From Massospora cicadina (taxonomy: Eukaryota > Entomophthoromycota > Entomophthoromycetes > Entomophthorales > Entomophthoraceae), in assembly GCA_022478985.1 (NCBI GenBank), contig JAKSZP010009566.1, positions 1 through 64,000 of the forward strand: a stretch of DNA of 64,000 nt, read 5' to 3'. How positions within the stretch are numbered: the stretch's first letter is position 1; each line of letters starts with the position of its first letter. The notes beneath the pieces are model-generated. The model saw only the letters and a list, made by a program, of their open reading frames with translations, made no database searches and was not told where the DNA came from. This document shows positions 21,856 through 33,829 of the stretch, one piece after another. The position numbers and the translations under genes were made by a program.

Positions 21856-21873
21856 CTGCTGTACAATATTAAT
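21856..21873. repeat. LINE-B target-site duplication, left copy
   Basis: CTGCTGTACAATATTAAT matches CTACTGTATAATATTAAT at 27109-27126 in 16 of 18 positions. Gypsy-M gag sequence lies on both outer sides. Confidence 0.85.
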
Positions 21874-22029
21874 TTTTATTTAACCGAGGTAAACCACCAG
21901 TGGATGGACATTACCAAATATATGTGAAACTAAGAGAACAACTAACAAAAATATAAAAAATTGGGCACCCCAGGGTACTCAAGTTACCCCTGTTGCCAGC
22001 AGGACTGCTAGGTATGGGGGGTTGGTGCG

Positions 22030-25000
22030 CTACTCCGAGGGGGTTTCCCCTACTATGGAGCAGGTGTGAAGGAAAGGATCTGTGTGGAGGAACCAGAGTG
22101 GGAACCGTGATTCTATGAGCGCTTTTTGTCTTGGTCTCATAAATCCATAGAGCCAGGCTTGGAAGTGCTCTAGTAAGTGGACATGGAATCTGTTAATAAA
22201 CCCATGAATGGTTGGGACCGTGCCATTGAACGCATCTAATGCAATTGTGTGTATAGTCCACATTGCAATGGGTTTATTAGGGAGCGGAGGGTAGATGGGA
22301 TTGGTGACTCGATCTGGAGCGCGAAGATGCTCTTTGATATCAAGAATTCCTGTTCTTTTTGAATCTTGAGCAGGCGTGCGACTTCCTGCCATATAGCTTT
22401 GGTTGGGGGGCATGTTTCTAGGCGGTGATGTAGGGATCCCTCCCCTCCACATACTGCACATGTTTTGTGGAGGGAGTTGGAGCAGTCCGCCATCCTATAG
22501 GTCCTTCTCAGACAGCGCCAGGCGTTGGTTCTTACCCTCAGCTGTAGGAGTGGGTGGTGCGTCATTCTCCACATTGCTTTCTGTGTGGGTAAATCATAGG
22601 GAATGTCCAACATATCTAGGTATTCTATACTAGCTATGTTTGGGGTTGTTGCGAGCATATCCCTCTGGGGTGGTTTTCTGGGTTTTTTAATTTGAATTGG
22701 GGGCTGGGTCGTCCCCTTCCCTGTATAGTACCCATGTTCTCTATGGTCCATCCCATATGGCAGATAGTTCAGAGGATATGTTTGAAATGAGGGGAGGTTC
22801 CATGCGGACCCATTGTAGTAGGATGTTTGGCAAGGTATTAAAGTAATCTGGGTGGACTATGTGGGTTGGTTAAGTTGAGCGCCTGTGCAAAGTTAGTCTT
22901 TGCTGCTCTGGACCAATGTTGTTGTGGGAGGTCTGGAGCAAGGACTTCCTTTATCCAGGTACCTAGGATGTGATTGGCGTGGCTCTCAAAATCTATTAGT
23001 CCCATGCCTCCGCTTGAGCATGGGCCAAATAGTGTTTTCATCCGTATAGGAGGGTGAGAGCCAGGCCACAGCCAGCTCTTGATAAGCGCGCGAATTGAGG
23101 TTTTAAAGGTAAGTGAGAAGGCTATCGCATGGGCCTGGTACCACAGTATTGGGAGGATGAGCGAGTTAGCAACTGTAACTCGTCCTGTTAGTCCTGGGGT
23201 TTTCCCCTTGAGGGAGGCTACGCGTTTAGATATCCGTTGTAACAGGTTACTTTCCGTTTTCTCATTAGAATATCCCCCTGATTCTAGCCAGATTCCAAGG
23301 TGTCAGACAGGAGTGGTAGTGGGAGGTGTTGCAAAGGGTAAAATAAATTGGGTTCTTTCTTCGAGTGTTAGTAAGAGGTTTTGATGTTGTGGCCCAATTG
23401 TTTGTGTATTTGCCTAAGAGGATGATTTCTGTCTTCCTTTTGTTGAGCTATGCATTGCTCACCTTGGAGTATTCCTCTAGAGTGCGTTCCAGCTGTCAGA
23501 CATCTTCATTATTTGCTATACCTGCTACGCAGTCATCTGCAAAGGCCAGTACCTTGACTATGGATTGTCCTTGTGCGGTTATCCCCATGAGATGTGAGTC
23601 AGTTACTCGGAGGAGTGGGTCAAAGCTGAAATTATATAGCAGTGGGCTGAGGGGATCCCCTTGTTTGAGCCCTCTGTGTGGTTTAATCTTGTTTTTTAGG
23701 AATCCAGGGCCACATACAGCCATGGTTGCAGATTCTGACAGGAGCATCGCCCATTTTATGAATTTTGGTGGGAGTTTGAAGGCATGTACACATTTTTTTA
23801 GGTATGGCCAGCTAACACGGTCATACGCCTTTTCCTGATCCAAGAAGACCAGGGCACCAGTTGCTTTGGATTGGCAAATGTTTGCAACAGGGTGAATGTT
23901 GTTCCAGATTGTTGCCCTGGTATAAACCCAAACTGGTTGGGTGACAGGACGTCAGAGGCAATTGCGCCTAATATTGCTGCTAAAACTTTTGTTAGAATTT
24001 TTGTGTCAGTATTGGAGAGTGCAAATGGGCGCCAGTTGGCCAGGTCCAACTTGTTAGCCTTTTTATACAAGGTTATAACGTCGATTCATGGCCTCCTGGT
24101 AATAGGCGTGTTTCTAACAAGCTCTGGCTCATAGACGCCAATAGGAGGGGGCGATTTATTGAAAATATTTTTTATAAAATTCGTAGGGTATCCCATCAGG
24201 CCCTGGGCATTTCCTGAGTGGTGCACCGCGAATTGTTTCCCAAAGCTCCTCCCATGTAATAAGGGATAGTATATTGTAATTCGGTGGTGTACTTTTTATC
24301 TCAGCAGTTTGAATAAAAGTTTAATTTTTTGTGAATTTGTTGGTGTTTTGCGATATAATTCGGTGTTATAGAGGTGTATTTCTGCCTTGACCTCCTCAGG
24401 GTCAGTTGCCATGGTGCCGTTGGTCTTGAGGACCTGTGTGCATGCGGGCTGGTTTCCATGGGAATGGAATTGGCAGAAGAAGTATGTTGAACAAGTTTGT
24501 TCTCCATTATGAACTTACCTTTGTTTGATACTTTGATTCTATATTGGTGTTCAAAGATGAGATTGTTTAGTCAGGCTAAAATTTCTGCCCATTTACGTCC
24601 CCAGTTAGGGCTATAGCCAGATCTCAGAGTATTTATTTCCAGGTGGTCTAGTTTCGCCAAGGTACGCTTGATTGTGGCCGTGTCCGCGGTTTGCTTACAT
24701 GATGCAATATGTCAGGTTTTGTTGATTAAATTCTTTTTGAAATTTTCCCATGTTCCAATGAGATCCGAAGTGAATGGGGCTGTGAATTCTGGGTTTGTAG
24801 CCTTATTTTCAACCCAGTCATATATCTCAGGCAATTTTAAATTTTCTGGGTGAAGTTTTCTCCAAGGCGACACCTGTGTGTAGGATTGGTTGGCGCTAAC
24901 TGCACTGCAACTAATCAGTGGTCAGAAAAATTGATCTTTTTTATTGTAAATTTGGAGATTCTTAAGTGGTGGGATTATGGGATGAGGATATGGTCAATAT

Positions 25001-25650
25001 GACTCATCAATATGAGCAGTCCCTCACGTATGTTGGGTCTCATCATGTGGGGAAGGATTGTTGAATTGGGGGGAAGAGCATCCTGTAAGCCAAGAGATGC
25101 CTTCATTGTGCGATATTCAATGTGTCCAGGTGGGTATCCCCTGGGATTAGGCCATCGATCTGTATTGGGGTTATCCCAGCAGTTGAAATCGCCTAACATG
25201 ATGATATCTGGTGGGAGGGTGAGAGTAGAAATGTTTTCAAAAAATTGTTTTCTCTCGTTTTGCAGTGCACAGTGCATAGATACATGCTAACAAAATTATT
25301 TCATCGTAGCATGTGATTGTTACTACCAGGACTTGACCATGCAAGTGTGATGATGAGTTTGTAATTTTAAATTTTTTGTTGTTTTGGACTATCACCCCAC
25401 AGTGAGACGTCCATACTGATTGTGATGGTGCAACCCTGGTTGACCAGGATTCTTTTTCCCCTTGTAGGCAGTGGGTTTCTTGGATGGCCAAGATGTCTAC
25501 AAGGGGTTTTCACAGAAATGCCAGCTTTTTGGCTTGGGACATATGAGCCCTGGCTCCTGCGATGTTTAGCATCCCTATTGACACTGAGGTGCCCGTGGTG
25601 CCTCAAGAGCAGTTGGGAGGGCCCTCTGGCCTTAACCCACCCTGGCTCAT
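22030..25650 (-). pseudogene. LINE-B ORF2 (endonuclease-RT)
   Basis: Endonuclease on the minus strand from about 25640: IGMLNIAGA, ILAIQETHCLQGE, CGVIVQNNKKF, then IIMLGDFNCWDNP and an SHIDHILIP end near 24975. RT: a PGPDG-like box near 24200, the IPGQQSG region at 23915, DQEKAYDRVSWPYL at 23840, GLKQGDPLSPLLYNFSFDPLL at about 23675-23610 and F-A-D-D at 23532-23543. The C-terminus has CAVCGGEGSLHHRLETC at about 22460-22410 (C-x2-C-x7-H-x4-C), then MWTIHTIALDA, and a stop at 22030. Frameshifts near 25260, 24160, 23480 and 22840. Confidence 0.87.
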
Positions 25651-26971
25651 TTTGGCCATGCTCCACATCTGTACTCCAACTCTCTCAATGCCATTGTTGG
25701 TTCCCTTGATCTGACCCAATGATTCAAGGGAATTGCAGTTTTTTGCATTTGTGTCAACTTTTCCCGCACAGGTCTCATGTTGATTTGATTTGGATTGTTG
25801 ATTGGATTTTATATTTTTGAGGTTCAACTTTGTTGCATTGTGCACCGCATTTTCGCCCAAATTGCGGTTGTATTGTTCCTCAGTATGTGCATGACTCATG
25901 ACGCTTTGTGGCTCAGTCCAGTTACTGTGAAAATTTTTGACCTGTGCATATTGTTCTGATTGGTTGGTTTGGTGAATATCCAAAATATCCTCCCAAATTT
26001 GTCCAGGGTTAATGGCGGACACTGAATGTGCCGCCGCTTCAGCCACTGCTCTCTTGCGGGCTTTTTGTGCTGCTTTACGTTGTTTACTTGTAACTGGGTC
26101 CACGATGGAGTATAGTCCATCTTCACCCCAGCGGAATGGGTGGTGGCCATCAGTCATTTTGGCGAAGTTTTCATTATCTTCGTCCATAGCTTCTTCATAA
26201 AAATCATTTTCCATTAAGCCCTCTTTCACAGGGCATGCATGTTCCTTGTGGCCCAGTGAGCCACAGTGGTTGCAAATGGGCGGTGCGCGTTCTAGTATAA
26301 CTTGGAATGCAGCCAACTGGCCCCCATCTGCGAAGTGAGATTCTTCTGTGCGGGGAATTCTGGATAAATCCTCTTCCACTTCTGGGAAGGGGTTAATTAC
26401 AGCGATAGCTTTGCCTTTCACAGGTCAGGCATTAAGCGAAATTGCTGTAATTCAAGTTGTTGGATTTCTCCATAGGCCATGAGACCTTTGCAGAGCTCCT
26501 CATCAATTACCTTATGAGGAAGGTTGGTGGGGAGAGAGTCAAAGGAGATGAACAAAGTTTTCACTTTGTTCCATCTGGTGTGCGCGGTGCACACAATTTT
26601 TTTGCCCTCAGGGAGGGCAATTTCCACACAGACTTTTGCTGCAGCATCGGCTTCATTGGCTGTTTTGAAACAAATATTGATCCAGCCACAGCACATGTTG
26701 TTGGTGGCTACATACACCGCGTGAGGAAAAAGTGAGTGCTGTGCCTCACATGTTTTCTCCCACAGGGTCAGTGACTCATCCCCCAAGGAAGAGTCTGATC
26801 CCATGCTCTACCTTTGACAAAGGTTGGTTGAATTGAATGAACATTTATTGAGCGTGCTTTACAGTAAATACCATAAACCCAGATGGTGTCTGAGTTTGAT
26901 ATTTTTTGTGGATTGGGTTCCTGGTCTCCCTCCAGGGCGTTTCTTGCCCTTAGTTGCACCGTTAAGTGCAC
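25603..26971 (-). pseudogene. LINE-B ORF1 protein
   Basis: The N-terminal part (26971-26420) reads CCGWINICFKTANEAD, then an RRM-like LFISFDSLPTNLP and YGEIQQLELQ. After one stop the frame continues from 26421 with KGKAIAVINPF. A fully preserved CCHC knuckle lies at 26274-26233 (CNHCGSLGHKEHAC). An acidic stretch follows, then an Ala/Lys/Arg helix (QRKAAQKARKRAVAEAAA) and an Asn/Gln-rich tail ending at 25603. The layout equals LINE-A ORF1. The tail overlaps the start of the ORF2 region by about 50 bases. Confidence 0.85.
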
Positions 26972-27108
26972 TGCTCACCACAACGCTCGCCCATGTTGTA
27001 TTATTTTTGTTATTAAAGTTGCCCATCTTTCCTGTTTGTGACTATCCAAATTTGCTGTTCAAATCAAATTGTAGTAACTAAAGTGATTGTTACGAGAAAG
27101 AAAAAGAA

Positions 27109-27126
27109 CTACTGTATAATATTAAT
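27109..27126. repeat. LINE-B target-site duplication, right copy
   Basis: CTACTGTATAATATTAAT, partner of 21856-21873; see that entry. Confidence 0.85.
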
Positions 27127-27600
27127 ATAATTATGATTACTAATTATAGCGTCGCAATTATCCTGTTTGAATGGAAGCAGAGTTGAAATACTTGTATAAA
27201 TTGTTTAAATATTTCAGTCCTTTCTAAAAGATTAGATATCCCTTGATGATGTACTTCCATTCCTTGCAACAAGTGGTACAACGCAGGATGAACAAACTGA
27301 TGTAATTGTGACAAATGGGGTCCTTCCACATTGCCATGAAACAGTTGAGCAAAAGGGCCTAGGTGAGCGCCCACAAACATGAGAGTGCTTCTGTGGTCAG
27401 GTCCTTCATTCGTTGGCTTGATGAGCGATTGAATTACCTTTGGAATATGGTAAGGACGATGCTCACACTGAGGAGAACAGTCTGTCCACCAGAGAGAGTG
27501 TACAGAGTGGTGACTGCTCTGTCAAAGTCCAAGAAATGGTCCATTTGCTCACTCAAAATCCAGGTAATTCCTCAAAAATCTGAAAATGATCTTAATATTT
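27127..27600 (-). pseudogene. Gypsy-M gag, N-terminal part
   Basis: The minus-strand frame from 27380 to 27144 is open (MFVGAHLGPFAQLFHG, LYHLLQGMEVHHQG, LLERTEIFKQFIQ) and looks helical. It resumes at 21873 after LINE-B with IVQQQIAQLDHG. Another frame over 27600-27130 is also fairly open and hydrophobic (TLYTLSGGQTVLLSVSIVL). I cannot say which was the original gag frame throughout. Gag identity is by position ahead of protease and RT. Confidence 0.45.
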
Positions 27601-27976
27601 AAAATTTTATTTCTGATTTCTGAAGTTTTAATTGTATATATTAAAAGAAGAAATTTTTCTAAACACCTTCGTCTTGTTGCATTAATGTTAGGGAATGATA
27701 TTATGGGGGAATTTGTTCCTGCAGAGTCTGCAAGCGGTGGGCTATCTGTGGGCCTATTTTGAAAATCTCAGCCCCTGATATTCCCATCTAGGAACATTAT
27801 AGACCATTCGTTGGGTACCCCAGGAGTTACAGAAACTTTTCTGCATTTAATTTCGTTCATCAAGGATGAAGTAGAGCTCAGCATCTCCATGTTTACTTTT
27901 CAGATTAAAATTTGTTAAAAGTTTTCTAGCAACTTTTGATTCGCTCAGCTACTGCTCCCCTAGACTCTCATAAGTT

Positions 27977-28200
27977 CAAATTTGGCATAATTCAGGTTGG
28001 CAGCCCCTGATTCGCTGGGCTGCCCTTTGCCATTGCTCTTAATATTCTTAATTAGTGGTGGATTCAGCTTGACAGCTCCTAATTCACTGAGCTGTCCATT
28101 GCAGTGTTTCTTGGTTACCACTTTTGGCATAATTTGGCTTGGAAGCCCCTGATTTGCTGGGCTGCCCTTTGCCGTTGAGCTCATTAGTTCTTGTTTCAGC
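27977..28200. repeat. Three ~71-bp tandem repeat units
   Basis: CAGCCCCTGATTCGCTGGGC at 28001, its variant at 28073 (CAGCTCCTAATTCACTGAGC) and another at 28143 (AAGCCCCTGATTTGCTGGGC) are spaced 72 and 70 bases apart. On the minus strand they lie in one open frame (28310-27960) and encode a repeated S-E/N-x-G-A/L motif. It may be part of an LTR or leader of Gypsy-M. Confidence 0.65.
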
Positions 28201-28310
28201 GGATTTTGGATTGGCGGCCTTTTATTGGCCTGATCACCATTTATGTCAGCCCTTGCCACCTTCGCTCTGAAGACTATTTGATTTGTTGCATCTGATTTGT
28301 AAGAATGCAT

Positions 28311-28903
28311 TTATGAGGGTCGTTGACATCAAACCCTATGACTTTATTATCATTATCAATAAAATTATGAGCCTCAATCCCCACTTTAGGGGAAAGGTCG
28401 GGAAAATGTGGTGGTCAGGCATTACCTTGACTGTCACATAAATAAGACCCAGTAATAGCCCTGGGCAACTGAGAAGTTTGATATAGGTAGCTAGTTAGGA
28501 TAAGCTGGGGCCTCCTGATGGCACAACTGGGGTAAGCCCATTGAAACATGGGTGAGTAGCTAACACCAGAACCCAGAGAGGTACGTTGGTTAGGTCCTGT
28601 AGTGGCCTGAAAGAAGTGTAGGATGGTAGTGATGACTGTGCCACCTGTTATTATGGGTGTATACCACTCCCTGAGGGAAGAATATGGGCAGGAAGGGGGT
28701 ATGTGTCAGCCATGGTGCCTGTCATGTGGCCTACCACAAGCTGGGGTTGCATGGATGTGGACCCCAGGACAAGGGAGGGGCAATCATGGCTGGCTGTTCT
28801 TTGGTGCACCTGCCTACAATAAATGATGCAGGTTGCTAAGTTGGCATGAAGCTCATCTAGTTGCTAGTTTGATTGGCATGAGACAGCTGGTGGCGAATAT
28901 AAT
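28311..28903. other. Unassigned sequence left of Gypsy-2
   Basis: About 590 bases with no protein, repeat or RNA that I recognise. One open frame (28623-28826, plus) has no recognisable motif. It may contain the 5' LTR of Gypsy-M, but I could not find matching LTR sequence in the window. Confidence 0.3.
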
Positions 28904-29494
28904 TGTAAAGATTCTGATATGATTGGATGATAAGCCCAAAGATGCCATGGCAGATAATCCTGAAATAGCCATGGCAGATTGGCTAGAATCTGCCAATATT
29001 GATTATAGAGAATGAATATTCGAGCAACTTATGATCTGGTGATATTGTGTTAGGATAGGTAATTATTGGAACGCCTCCAAATAAGGCAATAATGCGATGT
29101 TGACATTTGATAAATAATGAGTAGATAACCTTAAACTAAGGCAATAGGAAATTTAAGAATACCATACTCTGCCAGAGCCAATAAGAAAATGGCAGAACTT
29201 AATAATCTAAGCCTTGGAGTGGTATCAACCAAAGTTGATGATATATAAGAGAGATGTGATGACTTAGGAGAGAGGATTTTTAGTAGAAAAAGGAGAGAGG
29301 AACATCAAGTATCCACTAAAAATATTAGAATATAATAAAGAAAAGTCATTGTCAAAATTGCTCCACATTTTTTGTTTATTTAAGTGTGTCCTGAGGTTGG
29401 CAATCACCATATTATTATGCAATTGCTCAGTGGGTTTGACCCTGTGCAAAACCCTTCTGCCGTATAGCAATTATATCGCCCAACACTTATACTA
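28904..29494 (+). repeat. Gypsy-2 5' LTR
   Basis: It begins TGTAAAGATTCTGATATGAT and shares long stretches with 34927-35485, such as GAATACCATACTCTGC and TCAAGTGTGT/TTAAGTGTGT. GATATATAAGAGAGATG near 29240 is a likely TATA region. The right end is set just before the PBS. Confidence 0.8.
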
Positions 29495-29495
29495 G

Positions 29496-29513
29496 TGGTT
29501 CTCACTACAGGAT
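29496..29513 (+). promoter_or_regulatory. Gypsy-2 primer-binding site
   Basis: TGGTTCTCACTACAGGAT starts with TGG directly after the 5' LTR, the usual form for a tRNA-primed element. I did not assign the tRNA. This differs from E3 and E4, which have no TGG-type site. Confidence 0.55.
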
Positions 29514-29599
29514 ACCATTGAACATTGACATAAAATTCAAAAATTCTCCAATTCTTGACCATAATATATCAAGCCTGCACCAAAGAATAGTCTTACCAA

Positions 29600-31050
29600 A
29601 CCGCTGCGCTTGCTGAAACTGTGGAAATCAAGCAGGTTGTAGACGCAGTACTCAGAAAGCAAGAAGAGCTCCTTCAGGAGCACAAAAAGTAAAAAATTAA
29701 TTTAAAAGTGCAGTTAGTCATCTGCGGATCATTGAGCAACAGAACAGGCAATTTGCCAATCGCCTAGATGACACTACTGAGTGACTACACTGCACATAGC
29801 AGAATTCAACGCCTACCTTTTACCCGCCTCATCCCCATTGGGTAGTGGAAGAACAAGGGGTTACTCAAGTAGGAACATTCATGACAAATATGAAAGAATT
29901 TACCCTGCTGAAGTTTTTTTGAACACGCATGCAGCATTAGCTGCTTGAGTCACGCTGGAAGCTTTGAGGATAATTATATTTTTAACCAAAACCCCATCTG
30001 ATGGCAGTTCTGCCTACTGCAGAGCCCTACGCTTCCCCAAGAGTCGCTGACCCTTCTGATCCCGCCCCTCGCCAAGATCCCAGTTATGGGCTTAAATCAA
30101 ATCCTCAGTACTCTCCTAAGAATCACAGTTATGAACAGGAAGAGGAGGTCTGCATCAACAGGCTATTTCCGTTTGAACGCAATGGAAACATCCACAGTTT
30201 CTTCAAACAATTTGTATTTGGGGTGGAAGGAACCTCCAATTGGTAGAAGGCTAAGTTGCTGATTTCTGCCCTGGATGTTAGTAGTGATGACCAAGTTACC
30301 TGCTACCTTCCAAGCAGTTCTGTTACATACTAAGAGGTTAAGGATACTGTGCTGCAGTTGTTTGGAGGTACCGCAAAGATGTTACAGCATAAAGCTGAGT
30401 TATTGACCATTGGGTTTCAATAAAATTAGACCCTAACTGCATTTGCCGATCAATTTACAGCAGAAGCCCATGTGTTAATAGGATAAGGCGTTCTAGACAA
30501 AGCCGATGTGTGTGCATTACAATGACTTCTGCAGTTAAGCCATATCACGAGCTTTACAACGTCATGACCCAAATATTGTCAATGATGTACCCCTGCTCAA
30601 AATTGTTCAGTTTTTGTGCTGTCTATCTGCTACCTTACCTCTGCCCAATACAGAGAAGAAACATACCATCACCATAGCTAGATCTTCTTATTTGGGGGAA
30701 TTTTCCAATCCTGTTCAGCTTTTGCATAGTAAACCTTAGCATTATTATAACTATGCTCCTTTTCCTTGGCCGATCTACCTCCAGCAGTCCAACTTCTGCC
30801 CTGAACCTGCTAATGATAATTGTCAAAGGCCAATTACCGACCTGGACTAATTACGCTGATCACCAGCAGTTAAATTATTGGCCTGGCCCACCATACAAAA
30901 ACCAAGGGCGTGGACACTAAAGGTGAATTGTTACAAATGCAGTCGCCCTGGTCACCTTTCCCAAAGTTTCCCTAACCGTCAGGTCCACTATGTACATCAG
31001 GATCAAGACTACCAGGGAAAAGATAAAGCGGAGTAGAGATGGGACTCTCT
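29600..31050 (+). pseudogene. Gypsy-2 gag
   Basis: A coiled N-terminal piece is at about 29605-29690 (EIKQVVDAVLRKQEELLQEH). A Pro-rich linker follows at 30001-30120, then a capsid region (INRLFPFERNGNIHSFFKQF, LLISALDVSSD, FADQFTAEAHVLIG) to about 30560. The knuckle at 30929-30970 reads C-YK-C-SRPG-H-LSQS-F, a CCHC with the last Cys changed to Phe. Stops are frequent. The role in the family is particle assembly and RNA packaging. Confidence 0.78.
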
Positions 31051-31479
31051 ACTACACCATCTCAACCTAGACGTCCCACCTGAACCAATTGTAGTATACC
31101 CAGTAGAGATCCCTCAGTATGACGATGGGTTTTTATACCATCAGACAGTCAGGAGTAAATGTACTTACATGGGTCAAGCTAAGGCCGCAGTGGAAGAAGA
31201 ATCCAGGAGCAAAGAAAGCCATAAAGCTGCCAAATTTTTGATCAAGCTGCTTCAAACGTGATGGACCCAGCATCAGATGTACCTTCCCTGAGAGGTGTGA
31301 ATGTTTCACTCCCATTATAAGCAATCTTCAAAGAATACCCCCATTTCAGTGAGGGGATCATGAGCTTTCTTGGAAAACGAAATTTTCTTTAATGTCCACG
31401 TATTAAACAGTCAAAATTATTCTTATTCTGAGTGTAAATACTGTAATTTTTTTAGAAAAAAATGAGTACACTCTATAAA

Positions 31480-33740
31480 AAATACAGGAGCCTCAGTCAA
31501 CACAGTTTCCACAAAGTTGGTGGCTAAGTTAACATTAAAGCCTAATGTAGAACACCTGATGGTATATGGGACCACTGGAGCAGATAACACGGCCTATGAG
31601 AAAGCGTACAGCATTCTACTCTTGCAGTTTGTGTCAATTGTCGTTGTAGCTCTGGCAATAGTGCTACCAAACATCCATTACAATCTGTTAATTGGAACCA
31701 CTTTCATTTGATATTTTGAGCTTTTGTGATATAAAGGCGGTGACCTTTAGATTCTAGGGGAGCTGATCCTTGTATATGTTACCTCTGGCGGAGTGCCAAA
31801 GGATCTGGTGCATATGGGACTTATCAACCTGGCATACAGTGACAGGGTGATTCCAGTTCATCACCATCAACTAAAGATCAATATATAGGCCCTCCCCCAA
31901 CAGATATATTAATTAAGGGCTTTCACTAAGAGATGAGGGACCTATGTCCATCCCCTCTGGTCACCAAGTAATAGTGAACACCGATTTAGTGGTAGTAATG
32001 CCAGAAAAACTCTATGGGGAAGATATTGGCCTGTATCAGCAGTTGCGGCTTGAGCCCTACATGGCTTCAGGCATTATACTACCGGAACATGGGGAGATCA
32101 AGGTTATAGTAGCAAATCTACATATGGAACTATTACAAATCCACTGACACCAAATAGTGGCGTATTTACACCTGACCCTGTTGAGGAGATCCTTTAGGTT
32201 CAAGAGTTTGGGTCACTTGATGAAATTTGTCTGCCTGGAAAACTGCAGCTAATAGTAATGGCGGTGGTAAAGCGTGAAAATTTAATGGGGGTTATTAGCG
32301 ACCAAAAATGATCAGGTGTTAGCTTGATTTCATAAATACAAGGAGATCTTTGCTGTTGACAACCACGATTTAGGGTGTGCATGGGGAGTGGTCCATCTAT
32401 TAGACACTGGGGATCATCCTACCATCAGATCTAGGCCAATCCACCAATATAGGGCAGCCAAAGAAGTAGTTACCAAGGAGATTGAAAAGCTTCTGGAGCA
32501 TGGGATGCTTAAACCATCAAAGAGTCCGTGAGCTTTACCTTTTCTTATTGTAAAAAAGAAGGACGGCACTAACTGGGTAGTAATAGCCTACCAGAAGCTC
32601 AACAGCATCACCAAGAAGGACTCCTATACTTTGCCATGGATTGATGATGCATTGGATCAATTAGGGGGAGCCCATTACTTCTCAGCAATAAATTTGATAT
32701 TGGGCTACTGGAAAATTAAGTTGCCACGGTGGAACAGGAGAAATGTGCCGTAATCACATCCAAGGGGCTTTTTCAACCAACCCATATGCCTCAAGGGCGG
32801 CGTAACGCCCCAGCTACATTCCAACGGGCGTTGGACACTACCCTCAGCGATCTTAAGATGTCTTGCATCCACATGTACCTCAATGACATTAATGTATTCT
32901 CCTACACATTTTCTGATCATTTTAACCATTTGGAGAAGGTATTCCACTGGCTGGCTGAGGCCAACATTAAGGTAAAGCCCCAGAAATGCCACTTTTCCAA
33001 GGACCAACTGGAGTATTTTAGGTTTGTGGTAGATGCAAAAGGGCTGAAACCTCAACCAGCCAAGGTGGAGGCTATCCATAAGCTGACTACGCCTAACAGT
33101 AAGTGAGACATTCAAGTATTTTTGGGTATGGTCAGCTACCACTTACGCTTCATACCCAACTTCAGATGTAATGGAGGCCCAATGTTTGAGTTATTAAATG
33201 ATGGATTTCACGTTTGAATAGACAGAACATTAAAAAGGCTCTTTGATACACTTTGTATAGCGCTAATCAGTGCGTTGGTGCTGCACTACCCAAATTTTAA
33301 TGAAGAGTTTATCATCTAGATGGATGTATCCCTTTCCGCTGTTGGTTCGGTCCTTATCCAAAAAGAAGATGAAGGGGAGGAGCACCCCATTGAATACTGC
33401 ATTCAGAGCCTTAACCGCCTTGAGCGTAATTACACCGTGATCAAGTAGGAGTGCTTAGCGGTTATCTAAACATATAAGCAATTTAGGATGTAAATTCATG
33501 GAGTAAAGTTTAGAGTTGTAACGGATAACGCGTCATTACGCTTATTGCAGAATATCAAGGAGCCTGAAGGGCGCCTACCCCAATGGGCCCTCAAACTGAA
33601 GGCTTATGACTCTGAGATCCTCCACCAATCTGGACCAAAGCACCAGAACGCTGATTTCTTGTCTTGGCTACCAACGATTGCAGTTACAGAAGATCTGAGT
33701 GACATAATGTACAATATGATGTTCAGCGTGAAATATGATG
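31480..33740 (+). pseudogene. Gypsy-2 pol, protease(?)-RT-RNase H
   Basis: A poorly preserved stretch at 31510-31720 sits where the protease should be. RT is clear: TGDHPTIRSRPIHQY at 32408, KDGTNWVVIAY and LPWIDDAL, motif A at about 32682 with Asn for the catalytic Asp (FSAINL), GLFQPTHMPQG at 32770 and Y-L-N-D at 32876-32887. The thumb ends at about 33165. RNase H follows (VLHYPNFNEEFII, HPIEYCIQSLNR, KFRVVTDNASLRLL, GPKHQNADFLSWLP) to about 33680. Stops occur near 32528, 33106, 33220 and 33450. Confidence 0.85.
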
Positions 33741-33829
33741 AGAACCCCCAAGTTATAAAAGCTCAAGTGAGATTTAAACGAATACCTCTAACAGAATGAG
33801 GAGTTGTACAAGCAGATTGGCGATCTTAC

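Larger units (their letters stand above)
20240..21873 (-). pseudogene. Gypsy-M gag, C-terminal part
   Basis: From 21873 downwards the minus strand continues the gag frame interrupted by LINE-B: IVQQQIAQLDHGVSRFIDSQ, then a Lys/Leu-rich helical part. A collagen-like Gly-X-Y region follows at 21636-21412, and then poorly legible sequence. A very basic segment near 20300 (RRKRMRRKRRKNQNK) could be a nucleocapsid substitute. No CCHC knuckle was found. Frame changes are needed at several points, so the domain order is inferred. Confidence 0.5.
21874..27108 (-). mobile_element. LINE-B: near full-length minus-strand L1-type element
   Basis: A 5.2-kb LINE with an 18-bp target-site duplication, inserted in the gag of Gypsy-M. 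The 5' end is near 27108. ORF1 is about 26971-25603 and ORF2 about 25650-22030. The 3' UTR holds GGTAATGTCCATCCACTGG followed by ACCTCGG, and the end is A-rich (TTAAATAAAAATT). ORF1 and ORF2 have the same layout as LINE-A but are clearly diverged. Several stops and frameshifts are present. Confidence 0.9.
15235..28310 (-). mobile_element. Gypsy-M: old minus-strand Ty3/gypsy element, main part
   Basis: Minus-strand order from the right: gag (27600-27127 and 21873-20240), protease-like (about 20240-19250), RT in two halves (19250-18758 and 17606-17216), RNase H (16130-15480) and the integrase zinc region (15480-15235). The integrase core continues at 291-1. The interruptions are LINE-B, two ~1.1 kb insertions and Gypsy-1. 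The right end and its 5' LTR are not defined; I place the limit loosely at 28310. No chromodomain can be judged because that end is outside the window. Confidence 0.75.
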
